From positions 124,001-188,000 of the forward strand of contig CAWFUP010000003.1 in NCBI GenBank assembly GCA_963819075.1: 64,000 nucleotides of DNA, in the 5' to 3' direction. The position numbers and the translations under genes are program-made. The notes under the pieces are model-generated. The model was given only the letters and a program-made list of their open reading frames with translations. It searched no databases and was not told where the DNA came from. This stretch comes from CAVQBJ01 sp963819075. Lineage in GTDB: Bacteria > Actinomycetota > Thermoleophilia > Solirubrobacterales > Solirubrobacteraceae. Below, one piece after another: positions 32,441-41,595 of the stretch (position 1 is its first letter; every line of letters starts with the position of its first letter).

Positions 32441-33313
32441 ATGGAGCTCGGAACGATCATCACGGCGATCGTGACGCCGTTTGATGTCGACCTACGGGTC
32501 GACGAGGACGCGTTCGTCGCCCTCATGCACCATCTCGCCGAGCACGGCTCGGACGGGTTCGTCGTGTGCGGAACGACCGGGGAGGCGTCGACGCTCACCG
32601 ACGATGAGCATCTCGGGCTCATCCGCCTGGCCGCGCGCGAGCGGCCGGCGGGCACGTCGATCATCGCCGGGACGGGGTCCAACGACACACGCAACGCCGT
32701 GTTCCTGACCCGGCGGGCCACCGAGCTCGGCGCGGACGCGATCCTGTCCGTGACGCCGTACTACAACCGTCCGAGCCGGCGTGGCCTGATCGCCCACTTC
32801 CAGGAGGTCGCCCGGGCCACCGACCTCCCGATCGGCCTGTACAACATTCCCGTCCGCACCGGGCTGGACATGCCCAACGACCTGCTCGCCGAGCTCGCGC
32901 AGATCGACAACATCGCGTTCGTCAAGCAGGCCAACGACGACAGCCTGGCGCTCGTTCCCGGCCTCGCGCTGTACGCCGGCAACGATGGCACGCTCGCTCG
33001 CACGCTCGACCTTGGCGGGGCCGGCGGGATCCTCGTGTCGAGCCACATCGTCGGCGACGAGATGCGCCGGATGGTCGATGAGCCCGAGAATCGCGGCGCG
33101 ATCGATGCGTCGCTGCGCGATGTCTACGAGGCGATCTTCTCGGTCCCGGGGAACGTCGGTATCAAGGCGGCGCTCAACCTGCTCGGCCATCACGTCGGCG
33201 GAGTTCGCCTGCCTCATGTCGAGGCCGACCGCGCGGAGGTCGCCGAGATCCGGGCGATGCTCGAGCGTCACGGCCTGCTCGCCGCCTCCGGCAGCTCCGT
33301 CGCGTCGGCGTGA
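32441..33313 (+). CDS. dapA: 4-hydroxy-tetrahydrodipicolinate synthase
   Basis: Condenses pyruvate with aspartate semialdehyde, the first committed step to diaminopimelate and lysine. The 290-residue barrel has GTTGEASTL (near residue 43), the Tyr in TPYYNRPS (near 108 and 134 region) and the Schiff-base Lys162 in AFVKQAN. The next gene, RNase J, overlaps its stop (GTGA); the same pair is found in mycobacteria. Confidence 0.95.
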   Translation: MELGTIITAIVTPFDVDLRVDEDAFVALMHHLAEHGSDGFVVCGTTGEASTLTDDEHLGLIRLAARERPAGTSIIAGTGSNDTRNAVFLTRRATELGADAILSVTPYYNRPSRRGLIAHFQEVARATDLPIGLYNIPVRTGLDMPNDLLAELAQIDNIAFVKQANDDSLALVPGLALYAGNDGTLARTLDLGGAGGILVSSHIVGDEMRRMVDEPENRGAIDASLRDVYEAIFSVPGNVGIKAALNLLGHHVGGVRLPHVEADRAEVAEIRAMLERHGLLAASGSSVASA

Positions 33314-34974
33314 GCAGGCTGCGGGTCCTGCCCCTCGGGGGGCTGGGTGAGATCGGGAAGAACATGACGGTCGTCGAGTACGACGACCGCATCGTCGTGG
33401 TTGACGTCGGCCTGCGCTTTCCGACGCCCGAGATGGTGGGGATCGACCTCGTCCTGCCCGACTTCAGCTACCTGCGCGAGCGCGCCGAGGACATCGAGGC
33501 GATCGTTATCACGCACGGCCACGAGGACCACGTCGGCGCCCTGCCCTGGGTTCTGCGCGAGCTCGGCTCGCGCCACGCGCCGCCGGTCTACGGCGGTCCG
33601 CTCACCCTCGCCCTGGCCCGCTCGAAGCTCGAGGAGCACAAGCTGCGCGACATCGTGCTCGAGAGCCTCGACGACGGCGATGTCGTCGAGCTTGGTCCGT
33701 TCGGCCTCGAGCTCGTGCACATGACCCATTCGATCCCCGACTCGAGCGCGGTCGCGCTGACCACCGAGCTCGGCACGGTGCTTATCACCGGCGACTACAA
33801 GTTCGATCAGACCCCGGTCGACGGCCCGCCGGCCGACATGTCGCGCTTGGCCGAGCTCGGACGCGACGGCGTGCTGCTGCTGTGCGGGGACTCCACGAAC
33901 GTCGATCGCCCCGGCTTCTCGCCGTCGGAGTCGGTCGTCGGACCAGCACTGGACGAAGTATTCGCTCGCTGCGAAGGGCGGATCGTGGTGACGAGCTTCG
34001 CCTCGAACATCCACCGGGTGCAGCAGGTCGTCGACGCCGCGTCGTCGCTCGGACGCAAGGTTGCCCTCGTCGGGCGCTCGATGCGCAAGAACGTCAACAT
34101 CGGGCGCACGCTCGGACACATCGAGATCCCCGAGGGCCAGCTCGTCGGTCCGCGCGAGATCGAGGACTTCCCCGACCATCGGATGGTCATCATCTCGACC
34201 GGCTCCCAGGGCGAGCCCCTGTCGGCTCTGCGTCGGATGGCCTACCGCGACCACCCCCAGGTCGAGTTGCGCGAGGGCGACACCGTCGTCTTCTCGGCCA
34301 CGCCGGTCCCCGGCAACGAGCGCGCCGTCAACGAGACGATCGACCGCCTTTACCACATCGGCTGCGATGTCGTGACGCCGCGCGAGGCGCCGGTGCACGC
34401 GTCCGGGCACGGGTACGCCGAGGAGGTCAAGCTGATGCTCAACCTCGTCAAGCCGCGCTACGTCATGCCCTTCCACGGCGACTTCAAGCGCCTGCGCCTG
34501 CACGCCCAGCTCGCCGAGGCGGTCGGGGTCGCCCCCGAGGACATCTTCCAGGGCGATAACGGGCTGCCCCTGGACATCGACGAGCGCGGCGCGGGCTTCG
34601 GCGACCACGAGCAGTCGGGGATGATCTTCGTCGACGGCGTCGAGATCGGGGAGCTCGCCGACGTCGCGCTGCGCGATCGCCGGATGCTCTCGGGCGACGG
34701 GATCTTCATCGTCGTCGTGACGGTGGCCGAGCAGGACGGAAGCTCGGTCGCCGAGCCCGAGGTGATCTTCCGCGGGGTGCCGTTCCCCAACGAGGCGGGC
34801 GAGCTCGTCGACGAGATCCGCGCGACGGTCGAGGCCTCGCTGACGCGCGCCGCCGAGGAGGGGATGCGCGAGGTCGACCTCCTGCAGCAGGTGCTCCACG
34901 ACGACCTCGCCCAGCTCGTGTACGACCGGCTGCGCCGCCGCCCGATGGTGCTGCCGGTGGTGGTGGAGATCTAG
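33310..34974 (+). CDS. rnj: Ribonuclease J
   Basis: Metallo-beta-lactamase/beta-CASP nuclease with endo- and 5'-3' exoribonuclease activity. The 554-residue protein has the zinc motif THGHEDHVGALPW (near residue 68), GDYKFDQTPVDG, beta-CASP motifs around TSFASNIHRVQQ and STGSQGEP, HASGHGYAEE and the C-terminal PFHGDFKRLRLHA. Its TAG overlaps the convergent transglutaminase gene's TAG within the palindrome CTAG. Confidence 0.95.
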   Translation: MSRLRVLPLGGLGEIGKNMTVVEYDDRIVVVDVGLRFPTPEMVGIDLVLPDFSYLRERAEDIEAIVITHGHEDHVGALPWVLRELGSRHAPPVYGGPLTLALARSKLEEHKLRDIVLESLDDGDVVELGPFGLELVHMTHSIPDSSAVALTTELGTVLITGDYKFDQTPVDGPPADMSRLAELGRDGVLLLCGDSTNVDRPGFSPSESVVGPALDEVFARCEGRIVVTSFASNIHRVQQVVDAASSLGRKVALVGRSMRKNVNIGRTLGHIEIPEGQLVGPREIEDFPDHRMVIISTGSQGEPLSALRRMAYRDHPQVELREGDTVVFSATPVPGNERAVNETIDRLYHIGCDVVTPREAPVHASGHGYAEEVKLMLNLVKPRYVMPFHGDFKRLRLHAQLAEAVGVAPEDIFQGDNGLPLDIDERGAGFGDHEQSGMIFVDGVEIGELADVALRDRRMLSGDGIFIVVVTVAEQDGSSVAEPEVIFRGVPFPNEAGELVDEIRATVEASLTRAAEEGMREVDLLQQVLHDDLAQLVYDRLRRRPMVLPVVVEI

Positions 34975-37295
34975 GACTGCGAGCTGGCCGCCTGGCCCGG
35001 CGGCAGCGCGAGCAGCAGCCGCAGCCGTACGAGCACGCCTTGGCGGGCGCCGAGCGCGCGGCGCAGCGCGCGCCGGGCCCGCCCCGAGCCCGCCGGTGAT
35101 ACCGCGTCACGGCCGTAGCGGGCGGCCCGGAGCGACGCTGCATAAGCCCCCGCGGCGGGCGGGTAGCGGAGGTAGAGCCGGCGCTCGAGCTCGGTCAGGG
35201 TCATCGACGGCGCCAGCTCGAAGCCGACGAGCGCCAGCGCGTGGGCGAGCTCGCTGACGGCGTCGCGCCGCCGGCCGGCGGCGACGAGCAGAAGCGCGGC
35301 GAAGGAGGCGCCCGCGGCAAGCAGCGCGAGTGCGAGCACGAGCAGCACAGTTGGGACGGACCCGCCGCCGTGGGCGGCGCGGACGGGCGTGGTACCGAGC
35401 CCGATGTCGCGGCGGCGCACGACGGCCGAGCGCCCCGTGGCGGCGCCCGTCGCCGGCCCGGCCACCGCATCGGGGTCCGCGGCGAGCGTTCCCGGGATCG
35501 CCGCGACCCCGGTGGCGGCGGGCGGCGTTGGGTCGAACGTCACCCAGCCGACGCCGGTGAAGTACACCTCGACCCACTCATGGGCGTCGCGGGCGGTCAC
35601 GGCAAAGCGGCCCGGTCCGCTCGGCGCGCCCGACTGGAAGCCGGCGACGACGCGGGCGGGAATCCCGTCCATGCGCAGCAGCAGCGCCATCGCGCCAGAG
35701 AACTGCTGGCAGTAGCCGATGTGGGTGCGCTGCAGAAAGTCCGCGATCGGGTAGGCGCTGCGCGGCGGGTTGGTGCTGTAGATGAAGCCGCTCCGCAGAT
35801 ACGTCTCGATGCGCGTCGCGATGTCATAGCCCGTCGGCGCACCCTGGGCGAGGCGGCGTGCCAGCGCGAGCACGCCGGCATACGGCGCCGCCGCCGCCGC
35901 GCGCTCGGTCACCGCGACGGCGCTCGCCGGCGCCAGCGAGATGACGCCGTCGTGGTCCACGAGGCGCTCGACCGCGCCGGCCGCCGCCGGCGAGGCGGCG
36001 CCGCCGGGCGGCAACGACACCACGTCGCCGTCGGGCAGCTCGATCTCGGTGTAAGCGAGCAGCGCGGACGGATAGACGCGCGGGGACCGTCGCAGCAAGC
36101 TCGGCGACGCGTCGGTAACCGTGGCGGTGACCGTGTAGCTGTCGCCGAGCGCCGGCGCGTTGCCCTCGACGGCGACCGTGCCGTCGCCCGTGAACGGAGC
36201 GAGGTGCGGCAGGACGTTGCCGCGCAGCGTGACGGCGGTCGCCTGTCCGGGGGACAGCAGCAAGGTGCTGCGCAGCCCGGCGATGGTGAAGGTCGCCGTC
36301 GTGGTCGCGCCGCGCAGCTCACCGGTGTCGGCCTGGGGCGGCGGCGGCGACGCGACGAAGGCGACGCCGTTGAACCGGTCGAGCGTGGTCACCCGCCACA
36401 GCCGCGGCACGCTCGAGCGCACGTCGAACATCTTGTCGTTGGGACGTTCGGGGTCGAGCGGGCCGTACTGCTGGTTCCAGTCGAACGTGGCCGCCGGGTA
36501 GTTGCCGGCGAATGGGTTCCAGTCGCGGTAGTCGACGAGCGGGCCCGACGATCCGAGCGCCAGGGCGCAGGCCAGCGCCCCGCACGACGCGAGCACGACC
36601 CAGGCGCCCCAGCGGCTCGCCCGCGCCGGCCGGGCCGGCTCCCAGTGGGCGGCGATCCACAGCCACGCCGCCGCGCAGGCGAGCACGCCCTGCGCCTGCC
36701 AGCCCGACCCGGGCTCGTTGATCGCTGCGGCCGTGTAGACGGTGAGCAGCAGGCCGAGCGCGGTGGCCGTCCGCGCCGTGATGTGCCAGCGCCCCGGCCA
36801 GAAGGCAAGCGCCGCTGCCGCGACGAGGGCGACGGACGCGCCGAGGAGCACGGCGGTCTGCGACGCGTGCGAGTAGCCGTCATAGGGCCAGTGGCCGTCG
36901 AGGTCGCCGAGCCCCCGGCCGAGCAGGTGCGCGAAGCGGCCCCAGTGCAGCGCGTCCCAGACCGCGACGCCGGCGGCGAGGAAGGCGAGCCACAGCCCGG
37001 CGAGCACGATGACCGCCCGCAGCGCGACGAGCGGTCGGGAGCCGCGCTGGTCGCGAGTGGCACGCAGTGCGGCGCCGGTCGCGGCGGCCGCGGCGACGAT
37101 GCCGAGCGCCCGCAGCAGCGGCGTCGGCGTGAGCAGCGAGGCGTAGCGCAGCGCGGCCAACAGGGCGAGCGCGGCGAACGCCAGCACCGGCGGGACGCCG
37201 GCGGCGGCGGCCCGCGGAGCCGAAGCGGTGCGGATGGCGCCCCGCGGGGCCCCCGGGAGCGCGGCCGCCGGCTCGGCGGCGCCGACGACGCTCAT
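34971..37295 (-). CDS. Membrane transglutaminase-like protein (TgpA type)
   Basis: A 774-residue membrane protein. About six or seven hydrophobic segments lie in residues 33-235. A large extracytoplasmic region follows, with a transglutaminase core whose triad can be read as Cys near 527 (IGYCQQFSGAMALLLRMDG), His near 572 (DAHEWVEVY) and Asp near 586 (TFDPTP). A further membrane segment near 648-670 precedes a DUF4129-like cytoplasmic tail (LTELERRLYLRYPP). It ends the minus-strand unit moxR-DUF58-TgpA. Such trios are common in actinobacteria; their substrates are unknown. Confidence 0.9.
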   Translation of the reverse strand: MSVVGAAEPAAALPGAPRGAIRTASAPRAAAAGVPPVLAFAALALLAALRYASLLTPTPLLRALGIVAAAAATGAALRATRDQRGSRPLVALRAVIVLAGLWLAFLAAGVAVWDALHWGRFAHLLGRGLGDLDGHWPYDGYSHASQTAVLLGASVALVAAAALAFWPGRWHITARTATALGLLLTVYTAAAINEPGSGWQAQGVLACAAAWLWIAAHWEPARPARASRWGAWVVLASCGALACALALGSSGPLVDYRDWNPFAGNYPAATFDWNQQYGPLDPERPNDKMFDVRSSVPRLWRVTTLDRFNGVAFVASPPPPQADTGELRGATTTATFTIAGLRSTLLLSPGQATAVTLRGNVLPHLAPFTGDGTVAVEGNAPALGDSYTVTATVTDASPSLLRRSPRVYPSALLAYTEIELPDGDVVSLPPGGAASPAAAGAVERLVDHDGVISLAPASAVAVTERAAAAAPYAGVLALARRLAQGAPTGYDIATRIETYLRSGFIYSTNPPRSAYPIADFLQRTHIGYCQQFSGAMALLLRMDGIPARVVAGFQSGAPSGPGRFAVTARDAHEWVEVYFTGVGWVTFDPTPPAATGVAAIPGTLAADPDAVAGPATGAATGRSAVVRRRDIGLGTTPVRAAHGGGSVPTVLLVLALALLAAGASFAALLLVAAGRRRDAVSELAHALALVGFELAPSMTLTELERRLYLRYPPAAGAYAASLRAARYGRDAVSPAGSGRARRALRRALGARQGVLVRLRLLLALPPGQAASSQS

Positions 37296-38365
37296 GCCGA
37301 CCGCGCCATGACCGCCGCGGGCACGAGCTGGGCGTCGCAGCCGGCCACCGAGAAGGCCACCGGGACGTGGGGGAACGGGTGCGGCCCGAGCCGCCAGCTG
37401 CCCGCGAGCAGCGCGGCATGGTCGGGCGTCGCCGCGGTCACCTGGATGACGAGCCCGCCGCGCGGGGCCCGGCGGGCCGGGGCGCGCCGGCCAGCGAGGC
37501 CCTCCCCGGCGGGCGCGATCAGGGCGAGGCGCGCGTGCTGGGCCGGCCAGGCCCGCAGGTCGGCCTCGATCGCTGCGGCCCGGCGATCGCCGGGCAGGAG
37601 CAGGCCGCAGCCGCCGCGGCGGGCGAGGTGCACGCACAGCGACGCCGCCGCGCGCAGCGCGCGGTCGAGGGAGTCCTCGGACTCGGCAGCCCCGACGTCG
37701 AGGATCACCAGTGGGCGCTCGTCGGCGTCGGCGACGAGCCGGTGCTCGAGCAACTCGCCGGTGCGGGCGACCGTCGGCCAGTGGATGCGCGATGCCGGGG
37801 CCCCGGGCCGGTACGGGCGCAGCGAGTCGATTTCGTTCGCCGCACGCGGGGCGAGCGCGCGGTGGCGCAGGTCGCCGTCGAGGCCGCCGAGGCCCCCCGC
37901 GGACATCGCGTGCACGCGCGGCAGCACGAGCACCTCGCCGGCGTCGGAGCGGATCTCGCGCGAACAGATGCCGAGCGGGTCGCGGATGGTCAGTATGAGC
38001 GGGCCGAGCTCGTGCAGACCGCGCCGGTACATGAGTACCGACGCCGCCGCGGCGCCCTGGTCGCGGCGGCGGGGCAGCGCGACGACCTGTGCGGGCGAGG
38101 CGAGCACGAGCGACGCCCCCGGAACGGGACACCAGCCCCGCCGCACCTGCAGGTGCAGCGTCAGCCGGTCGCCCTCTTGCACGGCGCCGCCGGGCGCGCG
38201 CAGCCGCAGGCGGACGCCGACGGCCGCGAGGCGCACCCAGGCGGGGGCGACGGCGCCGACGATGAGCAGTGACAGGCCGGGGACGTAGAGCTCGGGCGCC
38301 GCGAAGGCGAGCGCCACCGCGCACAGCGCGCCGCCGGCGGCGATGAGCTGGCCCGCACGGCTCAT
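37292..38365 (-). CDS. DUF58 domain membrane protein
   Basis: A 357-residue protein with two N-terminal membrane helices (residues about 7-45) and a DUF58 region with the hallmark IDSLRPYRPGAPASRIHWPT (near residue 182), which resembles a von Willebrand-A-like fold. DUF58 proteins are encoded with MoxR ATPases and transglutaminases and probably assemble or activate an extracytoplasmic complex. The stop overlaps the transglutaminase start (ATGA), and moxR lies 31 bases upstream. Confidence 0.9.
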   Translation of the reverse strand: MSRAGQLIAAGGALCAVALAFAAPELYVPGLSLLIVGAVAPAWVRLAAVGVRLRLRAPGGAVQEGDRLTLHLQVRRGWCPVPGASLVLASPAQVVALPRRRDQGAAAASVLMYRRGLHELGPLILTIRDPLGICSREIRSDAGEVLVLPRVHAMSAGGLGGLDGDLRHRALAPRAANEIDSLRPYRPGAPASRIHWPTVARTGELLEHRLVADADERPLVILDVGAAESEDSLDRALRAAASLCVHLARRGGCGLLLPGDRRAAAIEADLRAWPAQHARLALIAPAGEGLAGRRAPARRAPRGGLVIQVTAATPDHAALLAGSWRLGPHPFPHVPVAFSVAGCDAQLVPAAVMARSA

Positions 38366-38396
38366 GGCATCCGGGCCGCCCCGATGCCGGGGGCGC

Positions 38397-39350
38397 TCAT
38401 AGCGCCGGCACCGCGGCCAGCGCGTCGCGGACGACGTCGGCGCGCGAGGCGCCCGGCGCGTTCGCGGCCAGCAGCAGCCGGTGGGTCAGCACCGACGGCG
38501 CGAGCTGCTGCACGTCATCGGGGAGCGCGTGGTCTCGGCCCTCGAGCACAGCGTTGGCCTTCGCCGCCTTGAGCAGCATCAGCCCGGCGCGCGGGCTGGC
38601 GCCGAGCTCGGTGCGGGGATCCTCGCGCGTGCGCTGAAGGAGCGCGACGACGTAGGCGCGCAGCGCGTCGCTCGCGTGCGCGTCGATCGCCGCCTGCTGG
38701 GCGGCGAGCACCTCGTCGATCGCGGTCACCGCCGCGAGCTCGAGGACGCGGTCGCCAGCCGCGTGCGCCGAGAGCATCTCGGCCTCGTCGGCGGCGGTCG
38801 GATAGCCAAGCGAGACGCGGACCGTGAAGCGGTCGAGCTGGGCCTCGGGGAGGGGATAGGTGCCCTCGTACTCAACCGGGTTCTGCGTGGCCAGGACGAG
38901 GAAGGGAACCGGCAGCGGGTGGCTGTGGCCGTCAACGGTGACGTGGCCCTCCTGCATGCACTCGAGCAGGCCCGACTGCGTCTTCGGCGAGGCGCGGTTG
39001 ACCTCGTCGACGAGCACGATGTGGGCGAAGACCGGTCCCGGCCGGAAGGCGAAGCACCCGTTTTGCTGGTCGAACACGTTCGTGCCCACGACGTCGGAGG
39101 GCAGGAGGTCGGACGTGCACTGGATGCGGGCGTAGTCGGCGTCGATCGAGCGCGCCAGCGCGCGGGCGAGCGCGGTCTTGCCGACGCCGGGATGGTCCTC
39201 GATGAGCACGTGGCCGCCCCCGATGAGGGCGACGAGCACGTCGCGCAGGACCGCGCCGGGCACCTTGACCGCGCCCGCGATGTTCGCTGTGACGCGCGAG
39301 CCGAGGTCGGCGACCTCCGCAGGGCCGAGATGGTTGATCGTCACGCCCAT
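38397..39350 (-). CDS. moxR: MoxR-type AAA+ ATPase
   Basis: AAA+ chaperone-like ATPase, 317 residues, with Walker A HPGVGKTAL (residues 53-61), Walker B HIVLVDEVNRA (near 114-124), sensor 1 VLATQNPVE and the arginine-finger region LPEAQLDRF. MoxR proteins act with partners that have vWA-like domains, here presumably the DUF58 protein encoded next. A TAACAT -10 box 9 bases upstream suggests its own leaderless promoter, independent of the kinase gene that ends 48 bases before. Confidence 0.92.
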   Translation of the reverse strand: MGVTINHLGPAEVADLGSRVTANIAGAVKVPGAVLRDVLVALIGGGHVLIEDHPGVGKTALARALARSIDADYARIQCTSDLLPSDVVGTNVFDQQNGCFAFRPGPVFAHIVLVDEVNRASPKTQSGLLECMQEGHVTVDGHSHPLPVPFLVLATQNPVEYEGTYPLPEAQLDRFTVRVSLGYPTAADEAEMLSAHAAGDRVLELAAVTAIDEVLAAQQAAIDAHASDALRAYVVALLQRTREDPRTELGASPRAGLMLLKAAKANAVLEGRDHALPDDVQQLAPSVLTHRLLLAANAPGASRADVVRDALAAVPAL

Positions 39351-39359
39351 GCCTGTCCG

Positions 39360-39365
39360 ATGTTA
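39360..39365 (-). promoter_or_regulatory. -10 box for moxR
   Basis: TAACAT on the minus strand, 9 bases before the moxR ATG. Confidence 0.45.
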
Positions 39366-39398
39366 CGCGGCTGCCTGCGCGGGCCGCCCGCAGTCCTG

Positions 39399-40880
39399 CT
39401 AGGACCGCGGCGCGGTCGCCGGCGCGGGCAGATCCCCGGCGACAGGCGCGGCGACGGCGGACGGCAGGCGCACGACGAAACGAGCGCCGTGGTCCGGTGC
39501 GCCGTCGGAGGGCGGCGGTGGGCTCTGCAGCGTCACGCTGCCGCCGTGCGACTCGGCCACCGTGCGCACGATCGCCAACCCGAGGCCGAACGAGCCGCCG
39601 CGGTCGCCGGCGCCGCGCACGAAGCGCTCGAACAGCGTCGGCGCCAGCTCGGCCGGCACGCCCGGGCCGTCGTCCTCCACGACCAGCTCGACGCGGCCGG
39701 TCGCGGCGTCGGTCCCCGTGCGCACCGTCACCGTCGTGCCGGCCGGCGTGTGGCGCAGGCCGTTCTCGACGAGGTTGAGCACGACGCGGTAGAGCTCGTC
39801 GCGGGCGCCGAGCACGATGGCGGGCGTGGCGTCGAGCTCGATCGTATGGTCGCTGACGAGCGGCCCGAGCTCGGCCGCCACCTCGACAGCCAGGTCGGCA
39901 AGGTCGACGGGCTCGCGCGGCACGACCCGGCCGACGTCGTTGCGGGCCAGCAACAGCAGGTCGGCGACGAGCCGGCGCATCCGCTGCGTGGAGCGCAGCG
40001 CAGAGGTGGCGGCGTCGCCCTCGTCGCCGTGCAGCGACTCGGCGAGCAGCTCGAGGTTGGCCAGCACGCTCGTCAGCGGGGTGCGCAGCTCGTGCGAGGC
40101 GTCGGCCACGAACTGGCGCTGGCGGGCGAGTGTCGCTTCGGTCTCGCCTCGCGCCGCGTCGAGCGCGCGCAGCATCTGATCGAACGTTCGCGCGAGCTCG
40201 GCGACCTCGTCGTCGGCCTCGGGCTCGGGCACGTGCAGGCTCGGGTCGCGCGTCTCGGTGATCCGGCGAGCCGTGCTCGTGAGCCGGGCGATCGGCGCCA
40301 TCGCGCGGCGGGCGACCATGAGCCCGCCGAGCAGCGCGAGGCCGGTGCCCGCGAGCACGCCGAGGAAGAGCAGCAGGCGCACACGGTTGACGGTTGAGTC
40401 GACCTGAGAGAGCGGGCGCGCGTACTGCAGGTAGAACTGCTCGCCGTTGATCGTGTCCTGCACGAGGCGGTTCTCGACGAGGTAGCCGTTGACGGTCTCC
40501 TCCTCGATGGTGCGGCCGTTCGCGTCGATGACCGAGGCCGCCCCGAGGATCGCAGCACCGGGCGTCTGTTCGATGACGGTCCGACCATCGAGCGAGATGA
40601 ACCGCACCTGCGTTCCCGGACTGAGGATGCTCGAGCCGAGCCCCGGGATGCTCGACATCGCGCCGCCCGAGGAGATCGCCTGGGCCGACTGCTCGACGTC
40701 ACGCTCGAAGTCCGAGCGGATGCGCTTCACGGTGAGGTCGCCGACGATCGTGGCGAACGAGCACAGGATGACGAACGTCAGGGCCGTCGAGACCGCGGCG
40801 AGGCGTACGCGGATCGGTAGGCGGTTGAGCGGATCGGCCAACCGCCAGAGGGCGTCGCGCGCGTTACGCGCGGAGGACAT
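39399..40880 (-). CDS. Two-component sensor histidine kinase
   Basis: A 493-residue membrane kinase. TM1 is near residues 23-45, then an extracytoplasmic sensor of about 130 residues, TM2 near 185-208, HAMP and HisKA with the phospho-acceptor His in DASHELRTPL (near 261). The HATPase domain has NLVENGLRHTP, DDGPGVP and GSFGLGLAIV. The domain layout resembles the MprB/TcrY-like kinases of actinobacteria; the stimulus is unknown. It overlaps the response regulator gene by 17 bases and ends with an Ala/Pro tail. Confidence 0.93.
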   Translation of the reverse strand: MSSARNARDALWRLADPLNRLPIRVRLAAVSTALTFVILCSFATIVGDLTVKRIRSDFERDVEQSAQAISSGGAMSSIPGLGSSILSPGTQVRFISLDGRTVIEQTPGAAILGAASVIDANGRTIEEETVNGYLVENRLVQDTINGEQFYLQYARPLSQVDSTVNRVRLLLFLGVLAGTGLALLGGLMVARRAMAPIARLTSTARRITETRDPSLHVPEPEADDEVAELARTFDQMLRALDAARGETEATLARQRQFVADASHELRTPLTSVLANLELLAESLHGDEGDAATSALRSTQRMRRLVADLLLLARNDVGRVVPREPVDLADLAVEVAAELGPLVSDHTIELDATPAIVLGARDELYRVVLNLVENGLRHTPAGTTVTVRTGTDAATGRVELVVEDDGPGVPAELAPTLFERFVRGAGDRGGSFGLGLAIVRTVAESHGGSVTLQSPPPPSDGAPDHGARFVVRLPSAVAAPVAGDLPAPATAPRS

Positions 40881-41550
40881 ACCCCGCTCCGCGGATCGTG
40901 TGCAGCAGGCGCGGCTCGCCGCCGGCCTCGAGCTTGCGCCGCAGATTGGAGACGAAGACCTCGATCGTGTTCGTCGTCGAGAACGGGTCATAGCCCCAGA
41001 CCTCGTCGAGCAGGCGCTGGCGGGACACCACGATCCGCTCGTTGCGCATCAGGTACTCGAGCAGCTCGAATTCGCGCTGGGTCAGCTCGATCGAACGCTC
41101 CCCGCGAACGACCTCGTGCGTGTCGACGTTGAGCGTCAGATCGGCGACGCGCAGGGGCACCGAGCCGCGCGGTGGGCGACGCCGCAGGAGCGCCCGCAGT
41201 CGGGCCAGCAGCTCCTGACGCTCGAACGGCTTGACGAGGTAGTCGTCGGCGCCCGAGTCGAGGCCCTCGACTCGCGACTCGACCGCGTCGCGCGCGGTCA
41301 GGATGAGGATCGGGATGTCGTCGTGCTCGCGCAGAGCGCGGGCAACCTCGATGCCGTCGATCTTGGGCAGCCCGAGGTCGAGGATGACCAGGTCCGGCGC
41401 GAACGCCCGCGCCTGCTCGAGGGCGACCTCGCCGTCGCCGGCGCTGCGCACCTCGTAGCCCTCCATGCGCAACGAGCGCTGCAGGGCCTGGGCGATGTCC
41501 TCGTCGTCTTCGACGACGAGGACCCGTGGAGATCGAGAGAAGTCACTCAT
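40864..41550 (-). CDS. OmpR/PhoB-family response regulator
   Basis: DNA-binding partner of the kinase that follows. The 228-residue protein has a receiver domain with acidic pocket E14-D15-D16, phospho-acceptor Asp58 (LVILDLGLP), Thr in ILTARD and Lys in YLVKPF. The winged-helix domain carries LTQREFELLEYL and TNTIEVFVSNLRRKLE. The ATG at 41550 gives the normal N-terminus. Two direct repeats 11 bp apart just upstream are a likely autoregulatory site. Confidence 0.95.
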   Translation of the reverse strand: MSDFSRSPRVLVVEDDEDIAQALQRSLRMEGYEVRSAGDGEVALEQARAFAPDLVILDLGLPKIDGIEVARALREHDDIPILILTARDAVESRVEGLDSGADDYLVKPFERQELLARLRALLRRRPPRGSVPLRVADLTLNVDTHEVVRGERSIELTQREFELLEYLMRNERIVVSRQRLLDEVWGYDPFSTTNTIEVFVSNLRRKLEAGGEPRLLHTIRGAGYVLRA

Positions 41551-41576
41551 GTTCACCTGTGTATGTAGTGAGGCGC

Positions 41577-41593
41577 GGTAAAGCGATGGTAAG
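41577..41593. promoter_or_regulatory. Candidate operator between the response regulator and ftsK genes
   Basis: GGTAAA (41577-41582) and GGTAAG (41588-41593) are direct half-sites with an 11-bp period, one helical turn apart, as OmpR-family dimers prefer. They lie in the short divergent spacer, 27-43 bases from the regulator start and just before the ftsK start. Confidence 0.4.
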
Positions 41594-41595
41594 GG

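Noticed and set aside
35241..38288. Plus-strand open frame of about 1000 codons
   Set aside because: Antisense to the transglutaminase and DUF58 genes, low-complexity Arg/Gly/Ala composition, no motif.
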